The notes beneath the pieces were generated by a model that had not been told where the DNA came from, did no database searches, and saw only the letters and a list, made by a program, of their open reading frames with translations. Positions 43,844 through 53,025 of a DNA stretch of 64,000 nt are shown here, in pieces (position 1 is the stretch's first letter; each line of letters begins with the position of its first letter). The stretch covers positions 310,001-374,000 of the forward strand of contig NZ_CABHMS010000006.1 of assembly GCF_902167635.1 (NCBI RefSeq). Reading direction: 5' to 3'. This DNA comes from Chitinophaga vietnamensis. GTDB lineage: Bacteria; Bacteroidota; Bacteroidia; Chitinophagales; Chitinophagaceae. A program made the position numbers and the translations under genes.

Positions 43844-46075
43844 TCAATAGTTCATAATTTTCACTACATAGTCGAATGCGCTTTGGTTGGTAGGATTGTC
43901 TAAGGCATGAATGATGTCAAGTTTTTCGCGGGAAGTGAGATGCCACGACAGAGCCGCCGCCTTATCCTGGCGTTGCGGCACATATTGAAAAATAACACGG
44001 TGAAATTTATCCGGGAAATAGGCTTCCATATAATTCACCAGGTCATCCTGGTCAAAGTCCTGCATGGCGCTCCAATGCTGCTGCATGGTGAACAGCGGCT
44101 CAAAGAGCAGATCGCCGAGGTCCTTGGTTTTCTTGATGGGAGAAATATCATTCTTCCTGGTATCACGCACCTGTATATAAATGATCCCGCTGGTATTTTC
44201 ATTGATCCACTGCTGGAAAGTATAGAGATAACGCAGCGTTGTTTGCTGGCCGAAGTTATCGCGGATACCGGCATCCATCACATCCACAATGGGATTGGTG
44301 GGCAGGAAGGCATTCGGCAATACATAAGGAAAGGTAGCGCACATGCGGATCGCGCTGGTAACGCGCAAATCCATCGCATCCTGTCGAGCGAAGTACTGAC
44401 CAAAGTCCACCCCATCGATATCACGTACCTGCCGCGTCGGATATTTGTATTGTGGTGAGCACAGGTAACTCACCGGCATGGGTGAAATAATGAGCCGGCG
44501 GCCATCTGCATTGATCGTTGCGTTCCATATCAGCATGGGTATCTGGGCTTCTTCTTCCGGCTGGCGATAGGCCTGTAATGTTTTATTGAAAGCCTTATCA
44601 GTGTTCTGATTGAGCTGCATTTCAAAGGCATAGCCCCTGTCCTTTGCATAAATATTCCGTCCGATATGGAAGCTCCTGAATGGTGTGATAAAGTCGTTCA
44701 CTGCCATCGCAGAGAACACAGGATTGAGCAGATCGCGGGAGATCTTCTCTGCATAAATGCTATCGGTGAGATGCACCGGCTTGCCTTGCTTTTGCTGGTA
44801 ATACAGTTCGCGGAAATAAGTAGCGCCCATCATACCGCCGGAGGCGCCGGTCATGAGTACGGTATGTTTCATCAAATGCCCGTGCAGCAAGGTATCCAGG
44901 CGTTGCAGCACATTCACCGACCAGGTGGCGGAACGGCTGCCGCCGCCGCTGAAGTTCATCACGATCAGTGGTGGTTTCTTGTTGGCCGGGAATTGTGCCC
45001 GCCAGCGTTCCAGTATTTTCAGCGTACGCACTTTGTCTGTCTCCAGTTTTTCTTTCGTGAAAAACTGTTGCAGCGCCTGCGGACTGTACTCCGGTCGTCC
45101 CTCTTTCTGGCGATAATTAAGACCGTAAGCCTTGTTCCTGTTGTCAACAATATTGTGTTCTACGAGCCAGTTCAACCCGAACATCATCACGAGCAAAACT
45201 GGTATGGACCAGGTTTGCAGCAGATAGGAATATGCGCCGGCCACACCGATCAGGAAGGCAAAGAACACCAGCACGCTGGCGCCGGCAGGGATCCTGAATA
45301 CGTTGTAATCCATGAGGTAGGCCAGTATTACAAGAAATATCAGGGCGCAGCCCACGGTGATCATGGCGGCAAAGTGATGCTGTTTGAGAATGCTGTCGAG
45401 ATAATGTTTGTTATAGTGATCTACATTCCTTGCACGACGGATGCGGAAGGGCGTGGAGAAATAATTATGAACAGGCAATGCGTTTTCATCGGGCTCCTGC
45501 GTAGGCTTCATGATTGTGCGCAGGAAATTGCGCGGGTTGCCGAAACGCCGTTCCAGCCTGCGTCCTATGTTCTTATCTGCATTAAAGAAATAAAAAAAAC
45601 TGAAGAAAATGATAAACAGTACCCCGCATATATATCCTTCTCCCAACAACAAAATATCTGTAATGGCCGCCAGTTGTTCATAACGCTGGTACTCCCATCC
45701 GCGGTAAAGCAGGCAGATGATAAACGCCAAAGGAATGATGGAGTTATTAAGACAATATCTGAAAAAGGGCTGAGAAGTGGTGGCCAGGAATTTAAACCGG
45801 CCGGTATGCAAAATGAACGTGGTGATATGCCAGCTCATGATGAAAGTGCCTGTAGCAAGGCCCAGGATGGCGGTACTGTAGAAATTCACTTTCCCCAGAT
45901 ATTCAGGCGCGAGAAACAGTGCATCGCCACCAAAAACTTTTGCGAACCCTCCGTTAATCGTACTGAAAAGGATCACCCAAAAGACGAGCAGCACCTGGTA
46001 TTTCCTGAAATGCAGCAACAGTAGCTGTATAGGGAAAGAATAGTAAGTTTTTACAAGCAATAATTTCACCTTCAT
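43844..46075 (-). CDS. multi-pass membrane protein with patatin-like phospholipase domain
   Basis: Predicted acyl hydrolase of 743 residues from the Met at 46075; an in-frame Met at 46147 would overlap ctaA. The first about 330 residues hold roughly seven hydrophobic helices (VLLVFWVILFSTIN, IIPLAFIICLLY, GVLFIIFFSFFYFF and others). The cytosolic patatin domain (about 370-740) has the oxyanion loop NFSGGGSRSA, the nucleophile motif GASGG, and the catalytic Asp in MDAGIRDNFG. Patatins release fatty acids from phospholipids. The fusion to a large membrane region suggests action on the cell's own membrane. 58 nt from ctaA on the same strand. Confidence 0.87.
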   Translation of the reverse strand: MKVKLLLVKTYYSFPIQLLLLHFRKYQVLLVFWVILFSTINGGFAKVFGGDALFLAPEYLGKVNFYSTAILGLATGTFIMSWHITTFILHTGRFKFLATTSQPFFRYCLNNSIIPLAFIICLLYRGWEYQRYEQLAAITDILLLGEGYICGVLFIIFFSFFYFFNADKNIGRRLERRFGNPRNFLRTIMKPTQEPDENALPVHNYFSTPFRIRRARNVDHYNKHYLDSILKQHHFAAMITVGCALIFLVILAYLMDYNVFRIPAGASVLVFFAFLIGVAGAYSYLLQTWSIPVLLVMMFGLNWLVEHNIVDNRNKAYGLNYRQKEGRPEYSPQALQQFFTKEKLETDKVRTLKILERWRAQFPANKKPPLIVMNFSGGGSRSATWSVNVLQRLDTLLHGHLMKHTVLMTGASGGMMGATYFRELYYQQKQGKPVHLTDSIYAEKISRDLLNPVFSAMAVNDFITPFRSFHIGRNIYAKDRGYAFEMQLNQNTDKAFNKTLQAYRQPEEEAQIPMLIWNATINADGRRLIISPMPVSYLCSPQYKYPTRQVRDIDGVDFGQYFARQDAMDLRVTSAIRMCATFPYVLPNAFLPTNPIVDVMDAGIRDNFGQQTTLRYLYTFQQWINENTSGIIYIQVRDTRKNDISPIKKTKDLGDLLFEPLFTMQQHWSAMQDFDQDDLVNYMEAYFPDKFHRVIFQYVPQRQDKAAALSWHLTSREKLDIIHALDNPTNQSAFDYVVKIMNY

Positions 46076-46133
46076 CAGACGATTATTACCAATAAACTTA
46101 CGAGAAATTTCGATATCTGGCCTTCGAAAATCC

Positions 46134-47183
46134 TTATTTCGCAGCAAGGCCTCTGCTGAGGTAGAGGGTCCACATCAGCGAAAGCAGCAGCAGCATGCCT
46201 ACGCATTGATGCAGTATACCAAATGTAAGCGGGATATGTGTACGGCTGTTGAGCAAGGTAAGTACGCCGAGCAGCACCTGCAGCAACACGAGCATCATTG
46301 GCAGATAGCGGATCGCGTGCAACATACTGTTGGCGGGCGTTTGCGCGGCCTTCCACCACCAGATGGCAATGAGGATCGTGATCAGGTATGCCAGGCCGCG
46401 ATGGATGAATTGTATGGTGATAGGATTGTGCAAGATATCAGCGAAGAAGCCGCCTTGTATAAACATGCCTCCGGGTATCCAGGCGCCATTGATATCAGGC
46501 CAGGTATTGGCCACCAGCGCGGCATGCAGGCCGGCCATAAATGCGCCATATATCAACTGCACCGTTACGAGCGCCAGCAGCCACACGTTGAGCTTGCGCA
46601 ACTGCGGCGCCGGCAATATTTCCACAGGGCGGATGCTTAGTTTCAATGCAAACCAGAACACATAACACAACAGCACCAGCGCAGAAATAAAATGGATTGC
46701 CAGGCGGATATGATTCACATACAGGTTCTCTTCATTCAGCCCGCTCATCACCATGATCCAGCCAATCAGCCCCTGGAGCGCGCCCAGCAGGAAAAGGATG
46801 ATCATCGGGTTCACCATCGAGCGGTTGATCTTTTCCTTTATAAGAAAATAGATAAATGGCACAATGAATACCAATCCCATCAAACGGGCCCAGTCGCGAT
46901 GCAGCCATTCCCAGAAGAAAATGAATTTGAAATCAGATAAGGTGAAATGATTGTTCACATATTTATACTGTGCGATCTGTTTATACCCGTCAAATGCTTT
47001 CTGCCACGCAGCCTCATTCATAGGCGGAAATGCGCCCAGCAAGGGTTGCCACTCCGTGATAGACAAGCCCGAACCTGTTAAACGGGTAATACCTCCTAAA
47101 AGTACCTGTACGATCAACATGCCCACGCCTATATATAACCATATGGCCACCGGGCGATTATTTCTAATTGTGACTGTTTCCAT
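46134..47183 (-). CDS. ctaA: heme A synthase (COX15/CtaA)
   Basis: Inner-membrane enzyme that oxidises the C8 methyl of heme O to give heme A for cytochrome c oxidase, 349 residues with eight helices in two four-helix halves. The opening LGGITRLTGSGLSITEWQP and HRDWARLMG, and histidines in NHIRLAIHF and FIHRGLAYL, are family ligands or conserved motifs. There is no cysteine pair in the first outer loop, so it is the COX15-like subtype and not the Bacillus type. It implies an aa3-type oxidase elsewhere in the genome. Confidence 0.95.
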   Translation of the reverse strand: METVTIRNNRPVAIWLYIGVGMLIVQVLLGGITRLTGSGLSITEWQPLLGAFPPMNEAAWQKAFDGYKQIAQYKYVNNHFTLSDFKFIFFWEWLHRDWARLMGLVFIVPFIYFLIKEKINRSMVNPMIILFLLGALQGLIGWIMVMSGLNEENLYVNHIRLAIHFISALVLLCYVFWFALKLSIRPVEILPAPQLRKLNVWLLALVTVQLIYGAFMAGLHAALVANTWPDINGAWIPGGMFIQGGFFADILHNPITIQFIHRGLAYLITILIAIWWWKAAQTPANSMLHAIRYLPMMLVLLQVLLGVLTLLNSRTHIPLTFGILHQCVGMLLLLSLMWTLYLSRGLAAK

Positions 47184-47364
47184 AAACGATGCGAAATTAG
47201 GACAGAAATCAACAACACCCGTGCATATTTCTCACATTATTTTAACAATCGGGTAATATTCAGTTAACGCAACGTGCTGATCTTTGCGGCGGAAAATAAA
47301 AGGTACCATTGTATTAGCTAATACGGCCCTGATTAAAAAAGCTCAACATTAAAAAATTAATGTC

Positions 47365-47826
47365 ATGAAACTCGTAAGAATTGTTTTAGCGCCCAAAGCA
47401 GTAATGATTGTATTAGCCGCTATCCTGTTTGGTTCAATGCACACATCAGCTCAGGAAAAGGCTTTTGCTTACAACGCCGCCCGTGTTTTTGCTAAAGAGC
47501 AACCCGGCAAGGCAGTAAACAAAGAGATGTTCTCTATGCAAATCACACAACCGGAAAAGGATTCCCTGCTTTTCAATATCTCTATCGAAAATCCTAACAA
47601 CGAAAAGCTGACGCTCTACATCAGAGATAACAACAACAACACACTTCACCGCGAAGCACTGCCGGCAAAACAGCACTATGTAGCTCGTTACAACCTGCAA
47701 TCACTGGATGATGGTCAATACGTTGTTGAGATCAGAAGCGGTAAAAACCTGCTGGGTGAAAAGGCGATCGGCATCAGAACACAGACCACTGTGAACAGGA
47801 ATGTGTCTATCGTTGACCAGGAGTAG
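47365..47826 (+). CDS. secreted beta-rich protein of unknown function
   Basis: 153-residue exported protein; the signal peptide ends near residue 29 (..MHTSAQEK). The mature part has the alternating pattern of an Ig-like beta sandwich, for example LLFNISIENPNNEKLTLYI and DDGQYVVEIRSGKNLLGEK, resembling the beta sandwich of T9SS sorting domains and DUF3244-type proteins, but it has no trailing sorting signal and is not fused to an enzyme. A repeated Asn stretch (DNNNN) sits in one loop. A very strong bidirectional terminator follows. Function unknown. Confidence 0.75.
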   Translation: MKLVRIVLAPKAVMIVLAAILFGSMHTSAQEKAFAYNAARVFAKEQPGKAVNKEMFSMQITQPEKDSLLFNISIENPNNEKLTLYIRDNNNNTLHREALPAKQHYVARYNLQSLDDGQYVVEIRSGKNLLGEKAIGIRTQTTVNRNVSIVDQE

Positions 47827-47852
47827 TACGATTCATCCCCTCTTATTATTAT

Positions 47853-47901
47853 AAAAGAAAACGTCCACGTGTATGTAGAAATACAGTGGACGTTTTCTTT
47901 T
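47853..47901. terminator. bidirectional intrinsic terminator
   Basis: A perfect 16-bp stem AAAAGAAAACGTCCAC / GTGGACGTTTTCTTTT with a 17-nt loop lies between the stop codons of convergent genes (47826 and 47916). T runs lie on both strands. Confidence 0.92.
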
Positions 47902-47915
47902 TTATAACAAGCAGC

Positions 47916-50897
47916 TTAGTCTTTCTTTCTCATTGCCTCGTAGAAGACGTCCATTATCTTTCCACGGGTATTGAGGGTAGATAATTTCGTATTGGCGCCA
48001 CCGTTAGGGTATACGCGGTTGCTGAGGAAGATGAACACCAGGTTGCTGGCGGGATCAGCCCATACGCAGGTACCGGTAAACCCGGTATGGCCGAAAGTGG
48101 CCCCTGAAGCGTATTTCGCAGGATAAGGCTCTGATCTGGATACATTATCTTTCTCCGGTTTGTCGAATCCCAGTCCGCGGCGGCTGATACCGGAATTATA
48201 TGCCGTGAAGAATTTAACGGTCTCTGGTTTCAGGTACTGTTTACCATTGTAAGTGCCGCCATTGAGCAGCATCTGCATGATCACGCCCAGGTCTTGCGCA
48301 TCGGAGAAAAGGCCGGCATGTCCGGCTACGCCGCCAAACATGGCGGCAGCGGGGTCGTGCACATCGCCACGCAACTGTTGTTCCCTGAAGTTGTGCTCAA
48401 ATTCGGTAGGCGCTATCTGCGAGAGCGGAAACCGCTCCCTCGGCAAAAAGCCGGTGGTGGCTAATCCCAGCGGGGTATAAAAAGTTTCCTGCACATATTC
48501 ATTCAGTTTCTTTCCTGTGATCGTTTCCACGATCTTTCCCAGGAAGATAAAATCCAGATCGCTGTAAACATAGCCCTGGCGTGGCGATAGCTTGCTATCG
48601 AGGATCACTTTCCAGAGCGTATCGATATAGCGGTTGTCCAGGTAGAGATGATCTGCTACCCTTACATGGTGCTGTTCATCGGGATTGGCGCGGTATAGCG
48701 CGGTATCCGGATGGCCGGCGGCATCGATCGTTTCTTTATAGAAAGGTATCCATGCTACGAGACCTGCCTGGTGTAATAATATGTCGCGTACTTTCAGTCC
48801 GGCTTTGTCGCTGCCTTTCACGAAAGGCAGGTATTCGCCCAAAGTGCCTTCCAGGCTCAGTTTCCCTTCATCGTAGAGGCGCATTACCGCCAGTGTGGTG
48901 GCGCATATTTTGGTAACGGAAGCCATATCATAAATAGCGTTGGGCGTTACCGGTTCCTGTTTGTTGTATTCAAAATGTCCGAAGCAGCGGTTGAATATCA
49001 CTGCGCCATTGCGCATGGCCAGCACTTCACAGCCGGGGGCTGCGCCGCGGGAGATCATGTCTTCGGCGATCGCATCTATTTTGAGCAGCACTTGCGGATC
49101 GAGGCCGGCTACGGCAGGATCAGCGGCCGGCAGAGAAGTATATTTATTCACTTCATACGTTACGCCTGTACCGGAAGGATAGGCCGGGCAAACCGTTACT
49201 GGCAGCTTTCCTTGTGCGCCCAGATTGCCAAAGAGTAGATCGGCTGCCGCACGTTGCGTGGTGCTGTCATCTTCATAAGCAGCAATAATATTGGGCGCTT
49301 CGCAGAAATACTGGATCGCATATGGATTGCCGAAAACTACCGTGGCAGAAGGCATTTCTTTTTGCAGCTGGCGAACGAGCAAGCGCTCGGCGAGCGACAG
49401 CCCGAAGTTACCCGCCGGCCTGCGGCTGTAGTTCTGCAAGCCAATGATCACCGCTTTATAATCCCGTTGGATGCGTGATACAATTGGCGCTACCTGCTCA
49501 ACGCTCTGGCGGCTGGTGAAGATGAACGCATCGGTGCCGGGCTTGTATGCTTTGATGGCATCAATGAAAGTATTGTTCACATCCGCGCCCACGGCAACCA
49601 CCGCCAGCTTCTGCTGCGTCATGGCCGGCGAGAAAGGAATCAGTTTATTTTCATTTTTTAATACGGTGAGCGCTTTTTCTGCAATGCGGCGGCGCAGCGC
49701 ATCTGTTTTCGCATTGATATCTTCCGTGATGTGATTTACATCAATATGTTGCGGCTGCCACAGGCCCAGGTTATATTTCGCACGCAGCACTTTCTTCACA
49801 CGGGTATCTACTTCGTTCTGGTCTATCAATCCTTTTTTAATGGCTTTCCGGATCGCTTCCACGCTGCCGGCGGCGGTGGACGGGAGTATCATGAGATCGT
49901 TACCGGCGAGCAGCGACTGCAAGGATTCCTGACCATTAGTGTAAAATTTGGCGATCCCTTTCATTTCAAGTGCATCGGTAACGATCAGGCCTTTGTAGCC
50001 CAGCTCCTCTTTCAGCAGTTTGGTAACGGCTTTATAAGAGATGGAGGTAGGCGTATTGGGCTTGTTGTCAATGGCCGGTATATAAAGATGTGCGATCATC
50101 ATAGAGCCTACGCCCGCTTTGATGGCTTCGCGGAAGGGATAGAGCTCCAGGGAGTCGAGTTGTTGTCTGGTTTTATTGATCGTGGGGAGATCAAGATGAG
50201 AATCCACATTGGTATCGCCATGGCCGGGGAAGTGTTTGGCGCAGGCCATGATGCCGGCATCCTGCATACCGTGGATGGTGGCAACGCCCATGCGGGCTAC
50301 CTGGTATTTATCTTCACCGAAGGAGCGGTCGTTGATAACCGGATTGTTCGGGTTATTGTTGATATCCATATCGGGGGCATAATCCACGTGGATGCCGAGG
50401 CGGCGGCATTGTTCGCCCATGACGCGGCCGGCCTCATAGGCGAGCGCGGTGTCTTGTGTGGCGCCGAGCATCATTTGGCGGGGCAATGAGATAACACTGT
50501 CGAGCCGCATGCCGAGGCCCCACTCGCCATCGATGGCGATCATTAAAGGTACTTTGGAGATCGACTGGTAATAATTGGTGAGATTGGCTTGCCTTACGGG
50601 CCCACCCTGGAAGAAGATGAGGCCTCCTACTTTGTTCTCGCGGATGTCTTTCACGACCGCATCGATATGATCCTGCCCGAGGTTGGAGTGGGCCCTGATC
50701 ATGATGAGCTGTGCGATCCGTTCTTCCGGTGTGAGCGATTGGAAAACGCTGTCGGCCCATGCCGATGCTTTGTCTTGTGGAATTGTGTGTGCAACCTTTT
50801 TGTTTTTCTTCTTGTTGAATACCGAGTGCGGCTTGGGAATTGCGCTGCCCGTCATCAACAAACCTGTTAGTCCAGCAACCAGTAATTGTTTCATCAT
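47916..50897 (-). CDS. fusion of GH3 beta-N-acetylhexosaminidase (NagZ-like) and beta-lactamase-fold serine hydrolase
   Basis: Exported 993-residue two-enzyme fusion. After a signal region, the glycoside hydrolase family 3 domain (about 45-380) has the NagZ-type acid/base loop KHFPGHGDT (221-229) and nucleophile Asp308 in VTDALEMKG. A GH3 C-terminal domain follows (about 405-570). The last 400 residues are a class C beta-lactamase/AmpH-like domain with Ser660-x-x-Lys663 (ASVTK), Tyr-Ser-Asp (YVYSDLDF) and HTG (FGHTGFTG). NagZ removes GlcNAc from peptidoglycan fragments, and AmpH-like domains cut peptides, so the fusion likely degrades muropeptides. No membrane helix besides the signal. Confidence 0.93.
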   Translation of the reverse strand: MMKQLLVAGLTGLLMTGSAIPKPHSVFNKKKNKKVAHTIPQDKASAWADSVFQSLTPEERIAQLIMIRAHSNLGQDHIDAVVKDIRENKVGGLIFFQGGPVRQANLTNYYQSISKVPLMIAIDGEWGLGMRLDSVISLPRQMMLGATQDTALAYEAGRVMGEQCRRLGIHVDYAPDMDINNNPNNPVINDRSFGEDKYQVARMGVATIHGMQDAGIMACAKHFPGHGDTNVDSHLDLPTINKTRQQLDSLELYPFREAIKAGVGSMMIAHLYIPAIDNKPNTPTSISYKAVTKLLKEELGYKGLIVTDALEMKGIAKFYTNGQESLQSLLAGNDLMILPSTAAGSVEAIRKAIKKGLIDQNEVDTRVKKVLRAKYNLGLWQPQHIDVNHITEDINAKTDALRRRIAEKALTVLKNENKLIPFSPAMTQQKLAVVAVGADVNNTFIDAIKAYKPGTDAFIFTSRQSVEQVAPIVSRIQRDYKAVIIGLQNYSRRPAGNFGLSLAERLLVRQLQKEMPSATVVFGNPYAIQYFCEAPNIIAAYEDDSTTQRAAADLLFGNLGAQGKLPVTVCPAYPSGTGVTYEVNKYTSLPAADPAVAGLDPQVLLKIDAIAEDMISRGAAPGCEVLAMRNGAVIFNRCFGHFEYNKQEPVTPNAIYDMASVTKICATTLAVMRLYDEGKLSLEGTLGEYLPFVKGSDKAGLKVRDILLHQAGLVAWIPFYKETIDAAGHPDTALYRANPDEQHHVRVADHLYLDNRYIDTLWKVILDSKLSPRQGYVYSDLDFIFLGKIVETITGKKLNEYVQETFYTPLGLATTGFLPRERFPLSQIAPTEFEHNFREQQLRGDVHDPAAAMFGGVAGHAGLFSDAQDLGVIMQMLLNGGTYNGKQYLKPETVKFFTAYNSGISRRGLGFDKPEKDNVSRSEPYPAKYASGATFGHTGFTGTCVWADPASNLVFIFLSNRVYPNGGANTKLSTLNTRGKIMDVFYEAMRKKD

Positions 50898-51135
50898 GTC
50901 ATAAACTTACAAATATTCAGGCAGTAATTCGAGCGGATGATCTGTATATCAACTAATTATTAATATTGATTATATGATTTTGTCAAATACAAACTTTATA
51001 ATTAAATTAGGGTATGCCGTTAAAGATATTTTAGAAATATCTCTTTAAAATTAAAATATCTTTATTATTTTTCTAAAACTTTACAGTTTATTCAATCAAT
51101 TGTAATTTTAATTACCAATACATTCAACTGTTTGT
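50898..51135. other. AT-rich divergent intergenic region between the GH3 fusion and adk
   Basis: A 278-nt divergent gap, strikingly AT-rich between 50940 and 51130. It holds the adk -7 element at its right end; no coding frame was found. Confidence 0.4.
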
Positions 51136-51143
51136 TATATTTG
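51136..51143 (+). promoter_or_regulatory. -7 promoter element of adk
   Basis: TATATTTG matches TAnnTTTG, 32 nt before the adk ATG. No TTG at the expected -33 position. Confidence 0.45.
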
Positions 51144-51175
51144 CAACCTTGCGAGTAAGTTAGATTTAAATAAAC

Positions 51176-51763
51176 ATGGTCAATCTCATTTTATTTGGCC
51201 CTCCCGGCAGCGGTAAGGGTACTCAAAGTGCTAAGATTATTGAAAAGTACGGGCTGATTCACCTGTCTACCGGCGATTTGCTTCGCAGTGAGATTGGGGA
51301 GAAGACGCCTTTAGGACTGGAAGCGAAGAAGTTCATGGACCAGGGTTTGCTGGTGCCGGACGAAGTGGTGATAGGTATGATCAGTTCCAAGCTGGACGCT
51401 AATCCGGAAGCACGGGGCTTTATCTTCGACGGTTTTCCGCGCACGACAGCGCAGGCGGAAGCGTTGGACAAGCTGCTGACATTGAAGAAGACGGCTATCT
51501 CAGTGGTACTGTCTTTGGAAGTTCCTGAGGAAGAGCTGATCAAACGTTTGCTGAACCGAGGTTTGACCTCCGGCCGCAGCGATGATGCTTCTGAAGATGT
51601 AGTGAAAGCACGTATCGTGGAATATCATAGCAAAACTGCTCCTGTAGCGGATCACTATGCCAAATTCGGCAAGTTCAAAAAGGTAAAAGGCGATGGTACT
51701 GTTGACGCCACCTTTGAACTGCTCTCCAAAGAACTGGATGAACTGATTGCCGAGAAAGTGTAA
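51176..51763 (+). CDS. adk: adenylate kinase
   Basis: Phosphoryl transfer between ATP and AMP, 195 residues. The P-loop is GPPGSGKGTQ (about 7-16), the AMP-binding segment LSTGDLLRSEI, then GFIFDGFPRTTAQAEAL. The LID is the short form without zinc cysteines (GLTSGRSDD), which explains the length of 195 against about 215 for E. coli. Single gene with its own promoter; obgE follows after a 163-nt structured gap. Confidence 0.98.
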   Translation: MVNLILFGPPGSGKGTQSAKIIEKYGLIHLSTGDLLRSEIGEKTPLGLEAKKFMDQGLLVPDEVVIGMISSKLDANPEARGFIFDGFPRTTAQAEALDKLLTLKKTAISVVLSLEVPEEELIKRLLNRGLTSGRSDDASEDVVKARIVEYHSKTAPVADHYAKFGKFKKVKGDGTVDATFELLSKELDELIAEKV

Positions 51764-51885
51764 TCCCGCACTGGCAAAGGCTTTCATCATCTTTTTACAC
51801 AACGCAAAGATTGTAAGTTACCGGTAGTTAGTACCTGTTATGTACTAATTAACCCAAACTTCACGATCTTTGCGTTTTATTTTAG

Positions 51886-51912
51886 GGTCCTTCCTTCGGG
51901 CAGGGCCTTTTT
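51886..51912 (+). terminator. UUCG-capped terminator-like hairpin just before obgE
   Basis: GGTCCTTCC TTCG GGCAGGGCC (one internal mismatch) is closed by the very stable C(UUCG)G tetraloop and followed by five T. It ends 15 nt before the obgE GTG. It may end adk transcription or act as an attenuator in the obgE leader. Confidence 0.75.
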
Positions 51913-51926
51913 AAAATCAGGGAAAA

Positions 51927-52958
51927 GTGGAAAAAGCGAACTTCGTAGATTATATCCGTGTATTTTGTAAATCAGGAAAAGGCGGCGCCGGCAGCATGCA
52001 CTTCATGCGTACCAAATTCAATGCGCAAGCCGGTCCTGATGGTGGCGACGGTGGCCGTGGCGGCCATGTGATCCTGCGCGGTAATGCCCAGCTCTGGACC
52101 TTACTCCACCTCCGCTGGCATAAAAATCTGCTTGCAGAAGATGGAGAGAATGGCAGTGGCGATAATTGCACCGGACGCTTTGGAAAGGATATCATCATTG
52201 AAGTACCGCTTGGCACACAGGCCAGAGATGAAGAAACCGGCGAAGTTGAAGCAGAGATCCTGCACGACGGGCAGGAAGTGATCTGGCTTCCAGGTGGCCA
52301 GGGAGGCCGCGGCAACGCCTACTTCAAATCCCCCACCAACCAAACTCCCGAATATGCCCAGCCCGGCATGCCCGGCATCGAAGGCTGGAAAGTAGTAGAG
52401 CTGAAAGTATTGGCAGACGTAGGCCTGGTAGGATTTCCCAATGCCGGCAAATCCACCCTCCTTTCTACCATCACCGCCGCCAAACCTAAAGTAGCCGACT
52501 ACGCCTTTACCACCCTCACCCCCCAACTGGGCATGGTAGCGTACCGCGATAACAAATCGTTTTGTATAGCCGATCTTCCCGGTATTATTGAAGGCGCGCA
52601 CGAAGGAAAAGGATTAGGCCATCGATTTTTGCGACATATTGAAAGAAACGCCGTATTATTATTCCTGATTCCAGCCGACAGCCCCGATCATCGTAAAGAG
52701 TTCGAGGTGCTGGTGAATGAGCTGGAACAATATAATCCCGAATTGCTGGACAAACAATTCCTGCTAGCCATCAGCAAGAGTGACATGCTCGACGATGAAT
52801 TGAAAACCGCTATCTCAGCAGAATTGCCGGAAGATGTACCCCATGTGTTCATTTCTTCCGTGACCCAACAGGGCCTGAGTGAACTGAAAGATATGCTATG
52901 GAAAGCCCTGAACGAGGATAAAAAAGTGGATTCTGCCGGATCTGCCACCGCAGAATAA
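51927..52958 (+). CDS. obgE: GTPase Obg/CgtA
   Basis: Essential ribosome-assembly and stringent-response GTPase, 343 residues. The glycine-rich Obg fold (about 1-160: [29 protein letters not shown]) precedes the G domain with P-loop GFPNAGKST, switch [16 protein letters not shown], and SKSDM as G4. It ends with a short charged tail and no TGS domain. The start codon is GTG at 51927 preceded by CAGGGAAAA. The upstream gap carries inverted repeats and a terminator-like hairpin. Confidence 0.97.
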   Translation: MEKANFVDYIRVFCKSGKGGAGSMHFMRTKFNAQAGPDGGDGGRGGHVILRGNAQLWTLLHLRWHKNLLAEDGENGSGDNCTGRFGKDIIIEVPLGTQARDEETGEVEAEILHDGQEVIWLPGGQGGRGNAYFKSPTNQTPEYAQPGMPGIEGWKVVELKVLADVGLVGFPNAGKSTLLSTITAAKPKVADYAFTTLTPQLGMVAYRDNKSFCIADLPGIIEGAHEGKGLGHRFLRHIERNAVLLFLIPADSPDHRKEFEVLVNELEQYNPELLDKQFLLAISKSDMLDDELKTAISAELPEDVPHVFISSVTQQGLSELKDMLWKALNEDKKVDSAGSATAE

Positions 52959-53025
52959 CCTTGCCAACCAGGCAATGAGAGGGGAAGTAATAAAGCCAAT
53001 GTTCGTTTTATAGGACCCGCATACC

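Noticed and set aside
44666-46024. 452-codon plus-strand frame opposite the patatin gene
   Set aside because: Antisense shadow. The patatin motifs and membrane helices on the minus strand are unambiguous.
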